Both the position numbers and the translations under genes were made by a program. Below, one piece after another: positions 31,173 through 40,114 of a stretch of 64,000 nucleotides of DNA. The notes below the pieces were generated by a model. It had not been told where the DNA came from. It did not search any database and saw only the letters and a list, made by a program, of their open reading frames with translations. Source of the DNA: Moraxellaceae bacterium (GTDB taxonomy: Bacteria; Pseudomonadota; Gammaproteobacteria; Pseudomonadales; Moraxellaceae); assembly GCA_029267635.1 (NCBI GenBank), contig JAJUIK010000003.1, positions 130,751 to 194,750 on the forward strand, read 5' to 3'. The number at the start of each line of letters is the position of its first letter. Position 1 is the stretch's first letter.

Positions 31173-31618
31173 GATGTTAAGCCACCACAACCATAAGTTT
31201 TCGGAATGCTTCTATCGTTTTTATTATTGATCGTAAGTTGGCAGTTTGTGTTGCGTCCCTTACCTGTTGCTATCAAGGTATAACTCGTATCGGTAACATT
31301 TACCTTATACTCAAAAGTTTCTGTTTCCGCGGGTTGCCATATTCCTGTTATCCCTTTACTTGTCAAATACGCACTGGCTTCTTGTTCACCATTTGAACTC
31401 GGATAGATTAAGTTTCGTTGATACAAACTCTCTAGCACCAGACTGAGTGTAACTAAATCTGCTCCAGCATTTCTTGCTTTAGCTTTAGTGATGTAGTTTG
31501 AATACATCGGCATAGCTATTGCCGCAAGAATAGCCAAGATAACCACTGTCACCATAAGCTCTAGTAGCGTAAAACCAGCATGAGAAGATTGAAGCTTTGA
31601 AATTTGTTTTTTATACAT
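31166..31618 (-). CDS. PilE-like minor type IV pilin
   Basis: The protein has 150 residues. The leader ends at Gly15, followed by FTLLELMVTVVILAILAAIA with Glu20 at +5. The head shows EYKVNVTDTSYTLIATGKG and a C-terminal Cys pair (NTNCQL, YGCGG), the usual PilE disulfide loop. It is first in the operon. The length suits a minor pilin of the PilE/ComP-like type, not proof of a major subunit. Its ribosome site is weak. Confidence 0.82.
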   Translation of the reverse strand: MYKKQISKLQSSHAGFTLLELMVTVVILAILAAIAMPMYSNYITKAKARNAGADLVTLSLVLESLYQRNLIYPSSNGEQEASAYLTSKGITGIWQPAETETFEYKVNVTDTSYTLIATGKGRNTNCQLTINNKNDRSIPKTYGCGGLTSW

Positions 31619-31682
31619 TTTTTACTTGGCAACACTAAATGTTTACTAACAAAAGCTAACACAGCCTGTTTAAAATTTAGCT

Positions 31683-31711
31683 TGTATATATGCCCAAAAT
31701 GCTTAGTCCAA
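31683..31711 (-). promoter_or_regulatory. Candidate promoter of the minor pilin operon
   Basis: On the minus strand TTGGAC (31706-31711), a 17-nt spacer and TATACA (31683-31688) lie about 65 nt upstream of the first pilin ATG. Confidence 0.5.
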
Positions 31712-32366
31712 CAAATAACAATTTGAATTCAAATAATGAATATTATTTAGTTTTCATAAATATCAATATTTTGATTTTTTATTAAAATAATTATTTTTTT
31801 CAATGATATAGGTTGGATTTTATTATTTTTTATAAAACATAAATTGTTCAACAATTAAAACCTCTTACTAAATTAAAAATTTAGATACACAAATTTACAC
31901 ATAATTCAAGTGATAAAAGTGATAAAATTATCAAATTTATATACTAATTTGATTTAAGTCACAAAAAAATAAAATTAAAGCCAAATTCCAAACAAAGCAT
32001 CAAATTTTTTAAATTTATGAAAAGACTTTTTATAAATCATTTAAAGATAGCAGGGCTTTTCCAGCGCTGCATATCCATAAATGGATACCTATACGGGTTT
32101 TGCTAAGACCGATCTACATTCATGCCCAAGATCACTGGATTTTTTTTGGTATGATATAACTTGCAAAATCAATAACTACCATGTCATCACTCACTTGGTT
32201 TCAGATAATCACCAGCGGGTACCATTCATCACCAGATTAGGCTGTGCAGGGCAGAACCAATTTCCGCAGTTCTTCAAGATTATTTTCGATAAAGTGAACA
32301 TTTATTCTAAAAATACTGAAAGTTAGATAGAAAACAATATTGTGGGAAAATATTAAAAATACACAA
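31712..32366. other. Very A/T-rich region without recognisable genes
   Basis: From 31712 to about 32040 the sequence is extremely A/T-rich with no ORF of note. From about 32040 to 32330 the composition rises to normal. An 81-codon plus-strand frame (32081-32326) has no ribosome site and no recognisable motif. The minus strand shows a 30-codon frame broken by stops. The latter part may be the remains of a lost gene. Confidence 0.35.
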
Positions 32367-32392
32367 AAAAGAGCCCAAGATAGGGCTCTTTT
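32367..32392 (-). terminator. Terminator after the MFS gene
   Basis: AAAAGAGCCC / GGGCTCTTTT with a 6-nt loop lies 22 nt beyond the MFS stop codon, with T-runs on the minus strand. Confidence 0.85.
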
Positions 32393-32414
32393 GAGTAATG
32401 TGGAGCTTTGCAGA

Positions 32415-33848
32415 TTAATCTAGTTTTTCTAGTTTGATACTGTCACGGTAGTATTGGCAGCCTTTATACAGTAGGAACACACCAATCACTCCCGCAACCG
32501 CATTAACGATTGAGATCGAGTTGCCGACCAATAAAGTATTCTGGAAATATTTATCAGTAATTAATGCCACTGCTGTTGTACCCACACCAAGAGCGATCAG
32601 GTTAGAGATCAGCAGGAATTTTGCAGACACCTGAGCGCGCAACTGGTTTGGTGTGAGCATTTGCGTCGCTGCCGCAGAAGCTGGAATTGGGAAGGTAGAG
32701 AAGAACATTGCCACAAAGATCAGCGCAAAAGACAGCTGCATATTATCTACTTGGGTGAATAGCACACTCGGAATAATCAGTGCTGCACAACCAATCATAC
32801 CAGCACGAATTGCTGCATCGCTATACCCTTTTTTCGAGAAGAAGTCGATCAGCCAGCCGCAGAATAGAGCACCTGAAGTATTCGCAACCAGAATAATAGT
32901 TCCCAAAATATAACCCGTTTCACTGGCGGTCAGACCAAAATGACGCATGTAGTAGGCCGGTGCCCACCCCAACAATGAATACAGCATCATGGTATAGAAA
33001 GAGAAACCGATAAAGTGACAGAAAAAGGTCTTTTTATGGGTTTTAATAAATGCGATGGAGTTCTTGAACGATGCTTTAACCACAACGCCATCCTGACCCA
33101 TTTTCAAGCCTTTACGGGCTGGTTCTTTGATGGTCAGAATCATGACCAAAGCCAGCAAGACACCTGGTAAACCGACAATCATAAAGGTGAGTTGCCAGGT
33201 TTTCACTTGACCAATCACAGGTAGGATAATCTGATCCACATCTTTCAGTAAGCCAATAACATACCCACCAATTAAAAATGCCAAGCCAGAACCAATGAAC
33301 GCACCAATCGCATACAGACCCAACGCACGGCCTAATTTTTCTTTCGGGAATAAATCCGCCACGATGGAATAAAATGCTGGGGATAATGCTGCTTCACCTG
33401 CACCTACACCCAAACGTGCCAAGAACATCTGAATAAAGTTTTTGCTTAAACCACAGGCTGCCGTTGCAATACTCCAGAAGGCAATTCCGACTGCAATAAT
33501 TTTCACGCGTGATTTTTTATCAGCGAGCGCTGCAATGGGTACGCCCATAAAGGCATAAAACAGGGAGAAAGCCAAACCTTGTAGCAAGCTGAACTGCGTG
33601 TCGCTCAGCATCAGGTCTTGTTTAATTGGTTCGATCATTAGCGACAGAATCTGGCGATCTACAAAAGACAGAATATAGGCCACCATACAGATGACCACCA
33701 CATACCATTGATAGGTACTGGTTTTATTTTCGCTATGCTCAGGTGTCGTAATCGTTTGATCAGCAGGTGCTGCTTGCTCAAACGCTGTGATTTCGGATGT
33801 GCTGTTCCTTTCGACCACATCCATTTCTAGGGTCTTATCATTCATCAT
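32415..33848 (-). CDS. MFS transporter, spinster-like; candidate phenylacetate-regulon transporter
   Basis: This 477-residue major facilitator has a 45-residue polar N-terminal tail and twelve predicted helices. Signature loops are VDRQILSLMIEPIKQDL, GVPIAALADKKSRVKII (loop 2-3) and ARLGVGAGEAALSPAFYSIVADLFP. It resembles the spinster-like MFS group often found with aromatic-compound catabolism. An AGGAAG ribosome site precedes the ATG. It lies beside paaZ on the same strand but separated by a terminator. Its own upstream region has the same inverted repeat as the paaA promoter, so transport of phenylacetate or a related acid is a reasonable inference, not shown. Confidence 0.8.
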   Translation of the reverse strand: MMNDKTLEMDVVERNSTSEITAFEQAAPADQTITTPEHSENKTSTYQWYVVVICMVAYILSFVDRQILSLMIEPIKQDLMLSDTQFSLLQGLAFSLFYAFMGVPIAALADKKSRVKIIAVGIAFWSIATAACGLSKNFIQMFLARLGVGAGEAALSPAFYSIVADLFPKEKLGRALGLYAIGAFIGSGLAFLIGGYVIGLLKDVDQIILPVIGQVKTWQLTFMIVGLPGVLLALVMILTIKEPARKGLKMGQDGVVVKASFKNSIAFIKTHKKTFFCHFIGFSFYTMMLYSLLGWAPAYYMRHFGLTASETGYILGTIILVANTSGALFCGWLIDFFSKKGYSDAAIRAGMIGCAALIIPSVLFTQVDNMQLSFALIFVAMFFSTFPIPASAAATQMLTPNQLRAQVSAKFLLISNLIALGVGTTAVALITDKYFQNTLLVGNSISIVNAVAGVIGVFLLYKGCQYYRDSIKLEKLD

Positions 33849-33878
33849 TCATCTTCCTGTGATGAGTATGTGGAAATA

Positions 33879-33917
33879 TGATACTTTTAATACATACTTA
33901 TTTTTTATTTTGTATCG
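33879..33917 (-). promoter_or_regulatory. Bipartite inverted repeat upstream of the MFS gene (probable PaaX operator)
   Basis: TGATAC (33879-33884), a 27-nt spacer and GTATCG (33912-33917). The repeat at the paaA promoter has the same half-sites, the same spacing and a shared AATACATA inside the spacer. It ends 30 nt before the MFS start codon, so a bound repressor would block transcription. Confidence 0.6.
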
Positions 33918-33995
33918 TCTTTTGCTAATTTAGGGCTTAAATGAGCGATCGTCAATCGAAATTATAAAATTTGACACAAATATTTCAATTAAACT

Positions 33996-34025
33996 AAAAA
34001 AAGGAATCATAATGATTCCTTTTTT
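33996..34025 (-). terminator. Terminator after paaZ
   Basis: AGGAATC / GATTCCT with a 5-nt loop is flanked by A- and T-runs, 13 nt beyond the paaZ stop. It separates paaZ from the MFS gene. Confidence 0.85.
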
Positions 34026-34038
34026 AATGTTTCATAGA

Positions 34039-36153
34039 TTAGGCGGCACGTTCAACTAGCGTCAGAATGTCATAGGTTGCGACCAGATCATCACGCTGAT
34101 TTTTCACCTTAATGTCCCAGACCACCACACCATGCGGTTTTTGTGTTGGATCTTTGAGCTGTTTTGGCGTTTTCTGTTTGCAGGTCAGTTCGACCTGAAT
34201 GGTATCGCCAATTTTCACTGGTTCCACAAAACGCAGGTTGTCCATACCGTAGTTGGCAATTACGGGGCCAACGGCAGCATCGACAAACAGGCCAGCCGCC
34301 GCAGACACCACAAAGTAACCATGTGCGACGCGTTCACCAAAGAACGAATCTGCAGCACCAATTTTGTCCATATGGGCATAGAAATAATCACCGCTTAAGC
34401 CGGCAAAGTTCACCACATCAGATTCCGTAATGGTACGGCGTGCAGTCAGCAGACGTTCACCGATACGCAATTCATCAAAGGATTTTTTGAATGGATGTAC
34501 GCGATCTTCATGCACGTGTGCACCTGCCGTCCAGCTATGGCCAATTTGTGTCATGGCATTTGGTGAGCCTTGAATGGCGGTACGCTGCATATAATGTTTC
34601 ACGGCACGCAAGCCACCGAGTTCTTCACCGCCACCGGCACGGCCTGGTCCACCATGGACCAAATAAGGCAATGGTGAACCATGTCCGGTACTTTCTTTGG
34701 TACTTTCTGCATCCAGAATATGCAGTCGGCCATGCCAAGGGGCAATTTTGGCAATCAGCTGTTCAATATTCTGTTCTGGATTACGTACTACGGATGCCAC
34801 CAGACTCCCTTCACCACGTGCGACGAGGTCTGCCAGTTCAGCGAAGTTTTGATACGGCATCAGTGTCGCCACAGGACCAAAGGCTTCCACTTGATGAATA
34901 TATTTGGCTTCTGTTGGATGTTTGCAGACTAAAAGTGTAGGGGGATAAAACGCGCCTTTTACTGGCTGCTGGGCCTGAATGGTATAGTCTTGGCGTAAAT
35001 GGCTGCCCAATACAATCTCGGCATCCTGGCTGAGTAATTCGACTTTTTCCGCCACATCCTGTTTTTGTTTAACGCTGGCTAAAGCCCCCATGGTGACCTC
35101 TGCAAGTTCTGGATTGCCCACCACGACTTTCTGTAATTTGGCAACGAGACGGCTTTGCACGGTTTCTAGTAATGCTGCTGGAACAAAGGCACGACGAATG
35201 GCAGTACATTTCTGGCCGGCTTTGGTGCTCATTTCACGGAATACTTCACGCACAAACAGATCAATGGTTTCGTCACTGGCATCTTCGGTCAGAATGGCAC
35301 TGTTGACCGAATCGGCTTCCATACTAAACGGAATGGAGTATTGATTAAGATGTGGATGGGCACGCAGTTTTTGACCGGTGGATGCTGAACCGGTGAAAGT
35401 AACAGTATCTTGTGGTCCTAAATAATTAAATAGATCATAGGTTTGGCCGCAGATCAGCTGCAACGAACCTTCTGGCAGGAAACCGCTGGCATGAATATCT
35501 TTTACCACCGCGTGGGTCAGTTCAGCACCTTCGGTGGCTGGTTTTACGATACATGGCACACCGGCCAGAAGTGTCGGTGCAATTTTTTCCAGCATGCCCC
35601 AGATTGGAAAGTTAAAGGCATTAATGTGGACCGCGACACCTGCTTTGGCGGTCAGGATATGTTTGGCACCAAAACTGCCGTGTTTGGATAAAGGAATCCA
35701 GGCATCTTCCACCAAAGCGGTTTCATCGCTGAGTTCACGGCGTACCAGACTCGAATAGGCAAATAAAGTCGCGATACCACCTTCAATATCAATCCAGGCA
35801 TCTTTACGGGTACAGCCAGTGGCTTTGGCCAGTTCATAATAGTGTTCTTTGCGTTCTAGCAAATATTGTGCGACTTGTTTTAGCGCATTGGCACGTTGAT
35901 GGAAGGTCCAGGATGCAATCGCTGAACCGTGCTGTTTGGCATAGTCCACCACGCTTTGCATGTTAATGCCCTGGCTGCTGACCTGATAGATCGCGTCACC
36001 GCTAATGGCATGGTAGACCGTGCGCAAGTCTTGTTGTGCGGTATGGCTTTGACCATACACTAAGGAACTTAAGGCTTTGATGGAACTAAAGCCTGAGCTG
36101 CTGCTGGTATCTTGATTGTCTGTAGGGTTCGAGCCTGATTCTAACTCTAACAT
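34039..36153 (-). CDS. paaZ: PaaZ: oxepin-CoA hydrolase / 3-oxo-5,6-dehydrosuberyl-CoA semialdehyde dehydrogenase
   Basis: This 704-residue bifunctional enzyme opens the ring in phenylacetate degradation. The N-terminal half is an aldehyde dehydrogenase: INAFNFPIWGMLEKIAP, the catalytic Glu in SMEADSVN and the nucleophilic Cys in AGQKCTAIRR. The C-terminal 150 residues are an R-specific MaoC-type hydratase (LSGDYFYAHMD, ERVAHGYFVVSAAAGLF). E. coli PaaZ has 681 residues; the extra length is a Ser-rich N-terminal tail of about 25. An AAGGAG ribosome site is clear. It is divergent from paaA. Confidence 0.96.
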   Translation of the reverse strand: MLELESGSNPTDNQDTSSSSGFSSIKALSSLVYGQSHTAQQDLRTVYHAISGDAIYQVSSQGINMQSVVDYAKQHGSAIASWTFHQRANALKQVAQYLLERKEHYYELAKATGCTRKDAWIDIEGGIATLFAYSSLVRRELSDETALVEDAWIPLSKHGSFGAKHILTAKAGVAVHINAFNFPIWGMLEKIAPTLLAGVPCIVKPATEGAELTHAVVKDIHASGFLPEGSLQLICGQTYDLFNYLGPQDTVTFTGSASTGQKLRAHPHLNQYSIPFSMEADSVNSAILTEDASDETIDLFVREVFREMSTKAGQKCTAIRRAFVPAALLETVQSRLVAKLQKVVVGNPELAEVTMGALASVKQKQDVAEKVELLSQDAEIVLGSHLRQDYTIQAQQPVKGAFYPPTLLVCKHPTEAKYIHQVEAFGPVATLMPYQNFAELADLVARGEGSLVASVVRNPEQNIEQLIAKIAPWHGRLHILDAESTKESTGHGSPLPYLVHGGPGRAGGGEELGGLRAVKHYMQRTAIQGSPNAMTQIGHSWTAGAHVHEDRVHPFKKSFDELRIGERLLTARRTITESDVVNFAGLSGDYFYAHMDKIGAADSFFGERVAHGYFVVSAAAGLFVDAAVGPVIANYGMDNLRFVEPVKIGDTIQVELTCKQKTPKQLKDPTQKPHGVVVWDIKVKNQRDDLVATYDILTLVERAA

Positions 36154-36169
36154 GAAGAAACTCCTTTTA

Positions 36170-36207
36170 TGATACGTTTTACGATGAATTTTAATTTTGA
36201 TGTTTCA
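36170..36207 (-). promoter_or_regulatory. Degenerate operator copy upstream of paaZ
   Basis: TGATAC (36170-36175) and GTTTCA (36202-36207) are 26 nt apart. This resembles the TGATAC-N27-GTATCG repeats at paaA and the MFS gene, with one changed base and a spacing one shorter. It ends 16 nt from the paaZ ATG, next to the ribosome site. Confidence 0.4.
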
Positions 36208-36332
36208 TAATTTGTGTGTAAAAAAGCAAATTGTCAATCAGGTTGGCAGTAAAAAAATCATTTCTAAAAATATCTAAAAAATTAAAATTTTAAAAAACAA
36301 TATGTTAAATAAAATGATTCAATATTTTTAAT

Positions 36333-36371
36333 TGATACTAAAAAATATGTATTGATTTTAAACTTGTATCG
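36333..36371 (+). promoter_or_regulatory. Bipartite inverted repeat at the paaA promoter (probable PaaX operator)
   Basis: TGATAC (36333-36338), a 27-nt spacer and GTATCG (36366-36371). A possible promoter, TTGATT (36352-36357), 17 nt, TAATTT (36375-36380), overlaps it, so the distal half-site falls between -35 and -10. PaaX-family repressors bind such promoters and are released by phenylacetyl-CoA. Confidence 0.65.
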
Positions 36372-36415
36372 TTTTAATTTTAAGGCATAAACACTTGGGA
36401 CGAGTGAGGAAAACA

Positions 36416-37360
36416 ATGAAAAATCATTTGGAAGATTTCGACCGTGCAATCGCACAAGACATTTCAGTTGAGCCAAAAGACTGGATGCCAGAAGCCTACC
36501 GTAAAACTTTGATCCGCCAGATTGGTCAGCATGCCCATTCGGAAGTGATCGGCATGTTGCCGGAAGGCAACTGGGTTACTCGTGCGCCGACCTTAAAGCG
36601 TAAAGCGGTTTTATTGGCCAAGGTGCAAGATGAAGCGGGTCATGCCTTGTATCTGTACAGTGCGGCAGAAACCTTAGGCGCGGACCGTGATGACATGATG
36701 GATAAATTGATTGCGGGTCGCATGAAATATTCTTCCATCTTTAACTATCCAACTTTGACCTGGGCAGATATTGCCGCGATTGGCTGGTTGGTGGATGGCG
36801 CAGCGATCGTTAATCAGGTGGCACTCTGCCGTACCTCGTATGGTCCATATGCACGAGCGATGGTGCGCATCTGTAAAGAAGAAAGCTTTCATCAACGTCA
36901 GGGTTTTGAAGCCATGATGGAACTTGCTAATGGTACGCCTGAACAAAAACAGATGGCACAAGATGCAGTCAACCGTTTCTGGTGGCCAGCACTGATGATG
37001 TTTGGCCCAAATGATGACAATTCACCAAATAGTGCACAAAGCATGGCCTGGAAAATTAAACGTTTCAGTAATGATGAATTGCGTCAAAAGTTTGTCGATA
37101 ACACCGTACCACAAATTTTGCAGCTGGGGCTGACTGTACCGGATGCTGATTTAAGTTTCAATCAGGAAACCGGCCATTATGAGTTTGGTGCGATCAATTG
37201 GGATGAGTTCTTCGCGGTTGTGGCCGGTAAAGGTCCATGCAACCAGGAGCGTATTGATGCACGTCGGCAAGCTTGGGAAGGTGGAAAATGGGTACGTGAC
37301 TCAGCGGCCGTTTATGCACAAAAACAGCAAGCACAACAGCAAGACAAGAAAGTGGCTTAA
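36416..37360 (+). CDS. paaA: 1,2-phenylacetyl-CoA epoxidase, catalytic subunit PaaA
   Basis: There are 314 residues from the ATG at 36416 (GTGAGGA ribosome site). It is a ferritin-like diiron protein with E43, E73 and H76 (QDEAGH) and E155/E156/H159 (EESFH) as candidate iron ligands. It inserts one oxygen atom into the ring of phenylacetyl-CoA as part of the PaaABCE complex. It is the first gene of the long catabolic operon. Confidence 0.97.
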   Translation: MKNHLEDFDRAIAQDISVEPKDWMPEAYRKTLIRQIGQHAHSEVIGMLPEGNWVTRAPTLKRKAVLLAKVQDEAGHALYLYSAAETLGADRDDMMDKLIAGRMKYSSIFNYPTLTWADIAAIGWLVDGAAIVNQVALCRTSYGPYARAMVRICKEESFHQRQGFEAMMELANGTPEQKQMAQDAVNRFWWPALMMFGPNDDNSPNSAQSMAWKIKRFSNDELRQKFVDNTVPQILQLGLTVPDADLSFNQETGHYEFGAINWDEFFAVVAGKGPCNQERIDARRQAWEGGKWVRDSAAVYAQKQQAQQQDKKVA

Positions 37361-37401
37361 GGCCAGCGTTTAAAAAATATTGAAAAAGGGAAGGATGAAT
37401 C

Positions 37402-37692
37402 ATGGAAAATAAAAAAAACTGGTCACTTTTTGAAGTGTTTGTACGCAGCAAACAAGGTTTAAGTCACCGTCATGTCGGCAGTTTGCGTGCGCCGGATGCG
37501 GAAATTGCACTGCAAAATGCACGTGATGTGTATACGCGTCGCAACGAAGGCGTCAGCATCTGGGTGGTGAAATCTGAGCTGATTACTTCGTCGCAACCAG
37601 ATGAAAAATCAGAATTTTTCGATCCTTCTTTGGACAAGGTTTACCGTCATCCAACCTTCTACCATATTCCAGACGGCATTGAGCACATGTAA
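37402..37692 (+). CDS. paaB: 1,2-phenylacetyl-CoA epoxidase subunit PaaB
   Basis: This 96-residue small structural subunit begins with WSLFEVFVRSKQGLSHRHVG and contains LQNARDVYTRRNEG, both typical of PaaB. It bridges PaaAC units in the epoxidase. Ribosome site AGGG, and a 41-nt gap from paaA. Confidence 0.96.
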   Translation: MENKKNWSLFEVFVRSKQGLSHRHVGSLRAPDAEIALQNARDVYTRRNEGVSIWVVKSELITSSQPDEKSEFFDPSLDKVYRHPTFYHIPDGIEHM

Positions 37693-37703
37693 GGGGACGG
37701 ATC

Positions 37704-38459
37704 ATGACAAATCAAGCATTAGCGCAGTTCCTGTTGCATATTGGCGATAGCCAGCTGGTTTTATCACATCGTCTGGCAGAATGGTGCGGCCATGCACCTG
37801 AACTGGAATTGGATATTGCCTTGGCCAATATTGGTCTAGATTTATTGGGGCAAGCGCGTACCGCGTTAAGCCTGGCAGGTCAAGTCGAAGGTCTTGGACG
37901 CGATGAAGATAAATTGGCCTATTTTCGGACTGAACGTGAGTATCGCAACTTACTTTTGGCTGAGCAGCCAAACGGCGATTTTGCACAAACCATCGTGCGC
38001 CAGTGGTTGATGGATCATCACAATGCCTTGCTGTTGAATGCACTCAAACAGAGTCAGCATGCCGAGCTGGCTGCATTTGCGGTGAAATCACTGAAAGAGG
38101 TGAAATATCACCTGCGTTTCTCGACGGCTTGGATGGAGCGTCTCAGCCTGGGAACTGCTGAAGCACATGAAAAAATCCAGAAAGGGCTAAACAACCTGTG
38201 GCGTTTCACTGAAGAGCTGTTTGTATTAACCGCGGATGAAAAGCAGCTGGTTGAGCAAGGCATCTTGCCCGATGTGGAAGCCTTAAAAGCACAGTGGGAT
38301 GCGCAGATTGAAAGTGAATTGCAGCGTTTTGCACTCACCTTGCCAGAAACCGGCGCTTATCGTAGCGGTGCCAAACAGGGGCTGCATACCGAACATTTGG
38401 GTTTTATCTTGGCGGACTTGCAATATCTGCAACGTTCTTATCCAAATATGACGTGGTAA
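37704..38459 (+). CDS. paaC: 1,2-phenylacetyl-CoA epoxidase, structural subunit PaaC
   Basis: This 251-residue helical subunit has the ferritin-like fold of PaaA without a full set of iron ligands. Typical segments are GDSQLVLSHRLAEWCGHAP, IALANIGLDLLGQAR and KEVKYHLRFS. It forms the heterodimer with PaaA that carries activity. It starts 11 nt after paaB. Confidence 0.96.
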   Translation: MTNQALAQFLLHIGDSQLVLSHRLAEWCGHAPELELDIALANIGLDLLGQARTALSLAGQVEGLGRDEDKLAYFRTEREYRNLLLAEQPNGDFAQTIVRQWLMDHHNALLLNALKQSQHAELAAFAVKSLKEVKYHLRFSTAWMERLSLGTAEAHEKIQKGLNNLWRFTEELFVLTADEKQLVEQGILPDVEALKAQWDAQIESELQRFALTLPETGAYRSGAKQGLHTEHLGFILADLQYLQRSYPNMTW

Positions 38460-38487
38460 TTCAAGGTCATCACAGGGAGTGAATCGC

Positions 38488-38988
38488 ATGAATTTAATTA
38501 AACACTGTATCGATCAATGCTGGGACGTTTTACAGCAGGTGTCAGATCCTGAAATTCCAGTGTTGTCCGTGCTTGATCTGGGCATGATTCGTGGGGTTGA
38601 GCTGAATCAGCACGACGAGATTATTGTGCGACTCACCCCCACCTACAGTGGCTGTCCTGCGACAGACCTGCTTAAGGATGAAATTACCCAAGCCCTGACC
38701 GCACAAGGCTTGACACCGGTCAAAGTGGTCGTGGATCTGTCTGAAGCCTGGACCACCGATTGGATGAGCGAAGCCGGGAAGCGCAAATTACAGCAATATG
38801 GCATCGCGCCACCTAAAGGTGAGGCTCACAGCTGCGGAACGCATGTTGCATTGACCGATGGCATCCAGTGTCCGCACTGTCAGAGCCAGCACACCAAACT
38901 ATTAAGCGAATTCAGTTCGACCGCATGTAAAGCCTTATACAAATGCCAAGACTGCCTAGAACCATTCGACTATTTCAAATGTATCTAA
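38488..38988 (+). CDS. paaD: PaaD, Fe-S/metal-site assembly factor of the epoxidase
   Basis: There are 166 residues from the ATG at 38488 (GGGAG ribosome site 8 nt upstream); a GTG at 38479 is in frame. The N-terminal MIP18/DUF59 domain has DPEIPVLSVLDLGMIRGV and TYSGCPATDLL. The C-terminal zinc-ribbon-like part has CPHC, ACKALYKCQDC and FKCI. It is required for epoxidase maturation rather than catalysis. Confidence 0.94.
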   Translation: MNLIKHCIDQCWDVLQQVSDPEIPVLSVLDLGMIRGVELNQHDEIIVRLTPTYSGCPATDLLKDEITQALTAQGLTPVKVVVDLSEAWTTDWMSEAGKRKLQQYGIAPPKGEAHSCGTHVALTDGIQCPHCQSQHTKLLSEFSSTACKALYKCQDCLEPFDYFKCI

Positions 38989-39029
38989 AAGCAAAAAACC
39001 GAATAGTCGAGCCAGAGAGGGATTTTCAC

Positions 39030-40088
39030 ATGAGCCAATTTGTACCATTAACCATTAAATCCATTAGTCCACAAACCGAGCAGGCGATCTGTATTGCCTT
39101 TAATGTTGAACCAGAACAACAGGCGAATTTTCACTATCAACCCGGCCAGCATCTCACCATTCGTCATTTGACTGAACAGGGGGAAATCCGCCGCTGCTAT
39201 TCCATCTGTAGCGATCAGCGTGAAGATCTCAGTATTGCCATTAAAAAAATTGAAAACGGCCAGTTTTCAACTTGGGCCAATGAACATTTAAAAGCGGGCG
39301 ATGTACTGGAAGTGATGCCGCCACAAGGCGTGTTTTTCCAGAAAGCTGCGAAACAGGGTGGCAAAAACTATCTGGGATTTGCCGCCGGCAGTGGTATTAC
39401 GCCGATTCTCTCGATTGTCAAATCGGTGCTGTTCCAGCAACCTGAGGCCACTTTTACCTTGGTATATGGCAACCGTTCATGGAAGCAGACCATGTTTTCC
39501 GAGGAAATTCTGGATTTGAAAGATCGCTTTAAAGAACGTTTTCAGCTGATCAATATTTTCTCGCGTGAATTAAACGACAGCGCGGTATTCAATGGCCGTA
39601 TTGATGCAGATAAGTTGCAGCAACTGTTCCAGGCAGATTTGCTGGATCAGGATTTTGATCACTGTTTTGCCTGTGGCCCGGAAGAAATGATGCAAGCCGT
39701 GGAAACTGTTTTGCCAGAAATGGGAATTGCACGCAGCAAAATCCATACGGAGCGTTTTAATACCGGTGCAGCGCCAAAAGCAACCGCGCAACAAATTGAA
39801 AATCGTAGTGAAGAAAAAGTACATGTGATTCTGGATGGCCGTGAGCTGGTCGTCGAAGTCTCGAAACAAGATGACAGTATTCTGGATGCTGCGTTACGTG
39901 CCGGTGCAGACCTGCCTTATGCCTGTAAAGGTGGCGTGTGTGCGACCTGTAAATGCAAAGTGCTACAGGGTGAAGTCGAGATGGCTATCAATTACAGCCT
40001 GGAGCAGGACGAAATTGAAAAAGGCTATGTGCTCAGCTGTCAGTCACGCCCAGTCAGCTCGGATGTCCGTTTGAGTTTTGATGAATAA
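39030..40088 (+). CDS. paaE: 1,2-phenylacetyl-CoA epoxidase reductase subunit PaaE
   Basis: There are 352 residues from the ATG at 39030 (GAGAGG ribosome site); the longer in-frame extension overlaps paaD and is unlikely. It has an FAD-binding domain (RRCYSICS), an NADPH domain (GSGITPILSIVKSV, CFACGPEEMM) and a C-terminal plant-type 2Fe-2S ferredoxin (CKGGVCATCKCKV and a later CQS). It passes electrons from NADPH to the PaaA diiron site. Confidence 0.96.
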   Translation: MSQFVPLTIKSISPQTEQAICIAFNVEPEQQANFHYQPGQHLTIRHLTEQGEIRRCYSICSDQREDLSIAIKKIENGQFSTWANEHLKAGDVLEVMPPQGVFFQKAAKQGGKNYLGFAAGSGITPILSIVKSVLFQQPEATFTLVYGNRSWKQTMFSEEILDLKDRFKERFQLINIFSRELNDSAVFNGRIDADKLQQLFQADLLDQDFDHCFACGPEEMMQAVETVLPEMGIARSKIHTERFNTGAAPKATAQQIENRSEEKVHVILDGRELVVEVSKQDDSILDAALRAGADLPYACKGGVCATCKCKVLQGEVEMAINYSLEQDEIEKGYVLSCQSRPVSSDVRLSFDE

Positions 40089-40114
40089 CACGCGGATCAG
40101 CAAGGAATTATGTC

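Noticed and set aside
32081-32326. An 81-codon plus-strand frame as a gene
   Set aside because: No ribosome site, no recognisable domain, unusual Cys/His/Phe-rich composition; kept only as part of a possible relic region.
27655-32366. Genomic island inserted at tRNA-Ser
   Set aside because: The A/T-rich pilin region follows a tRNA, but no integrase, no transposase and no direct repeat of the tRNA 3' end was found at the other side.
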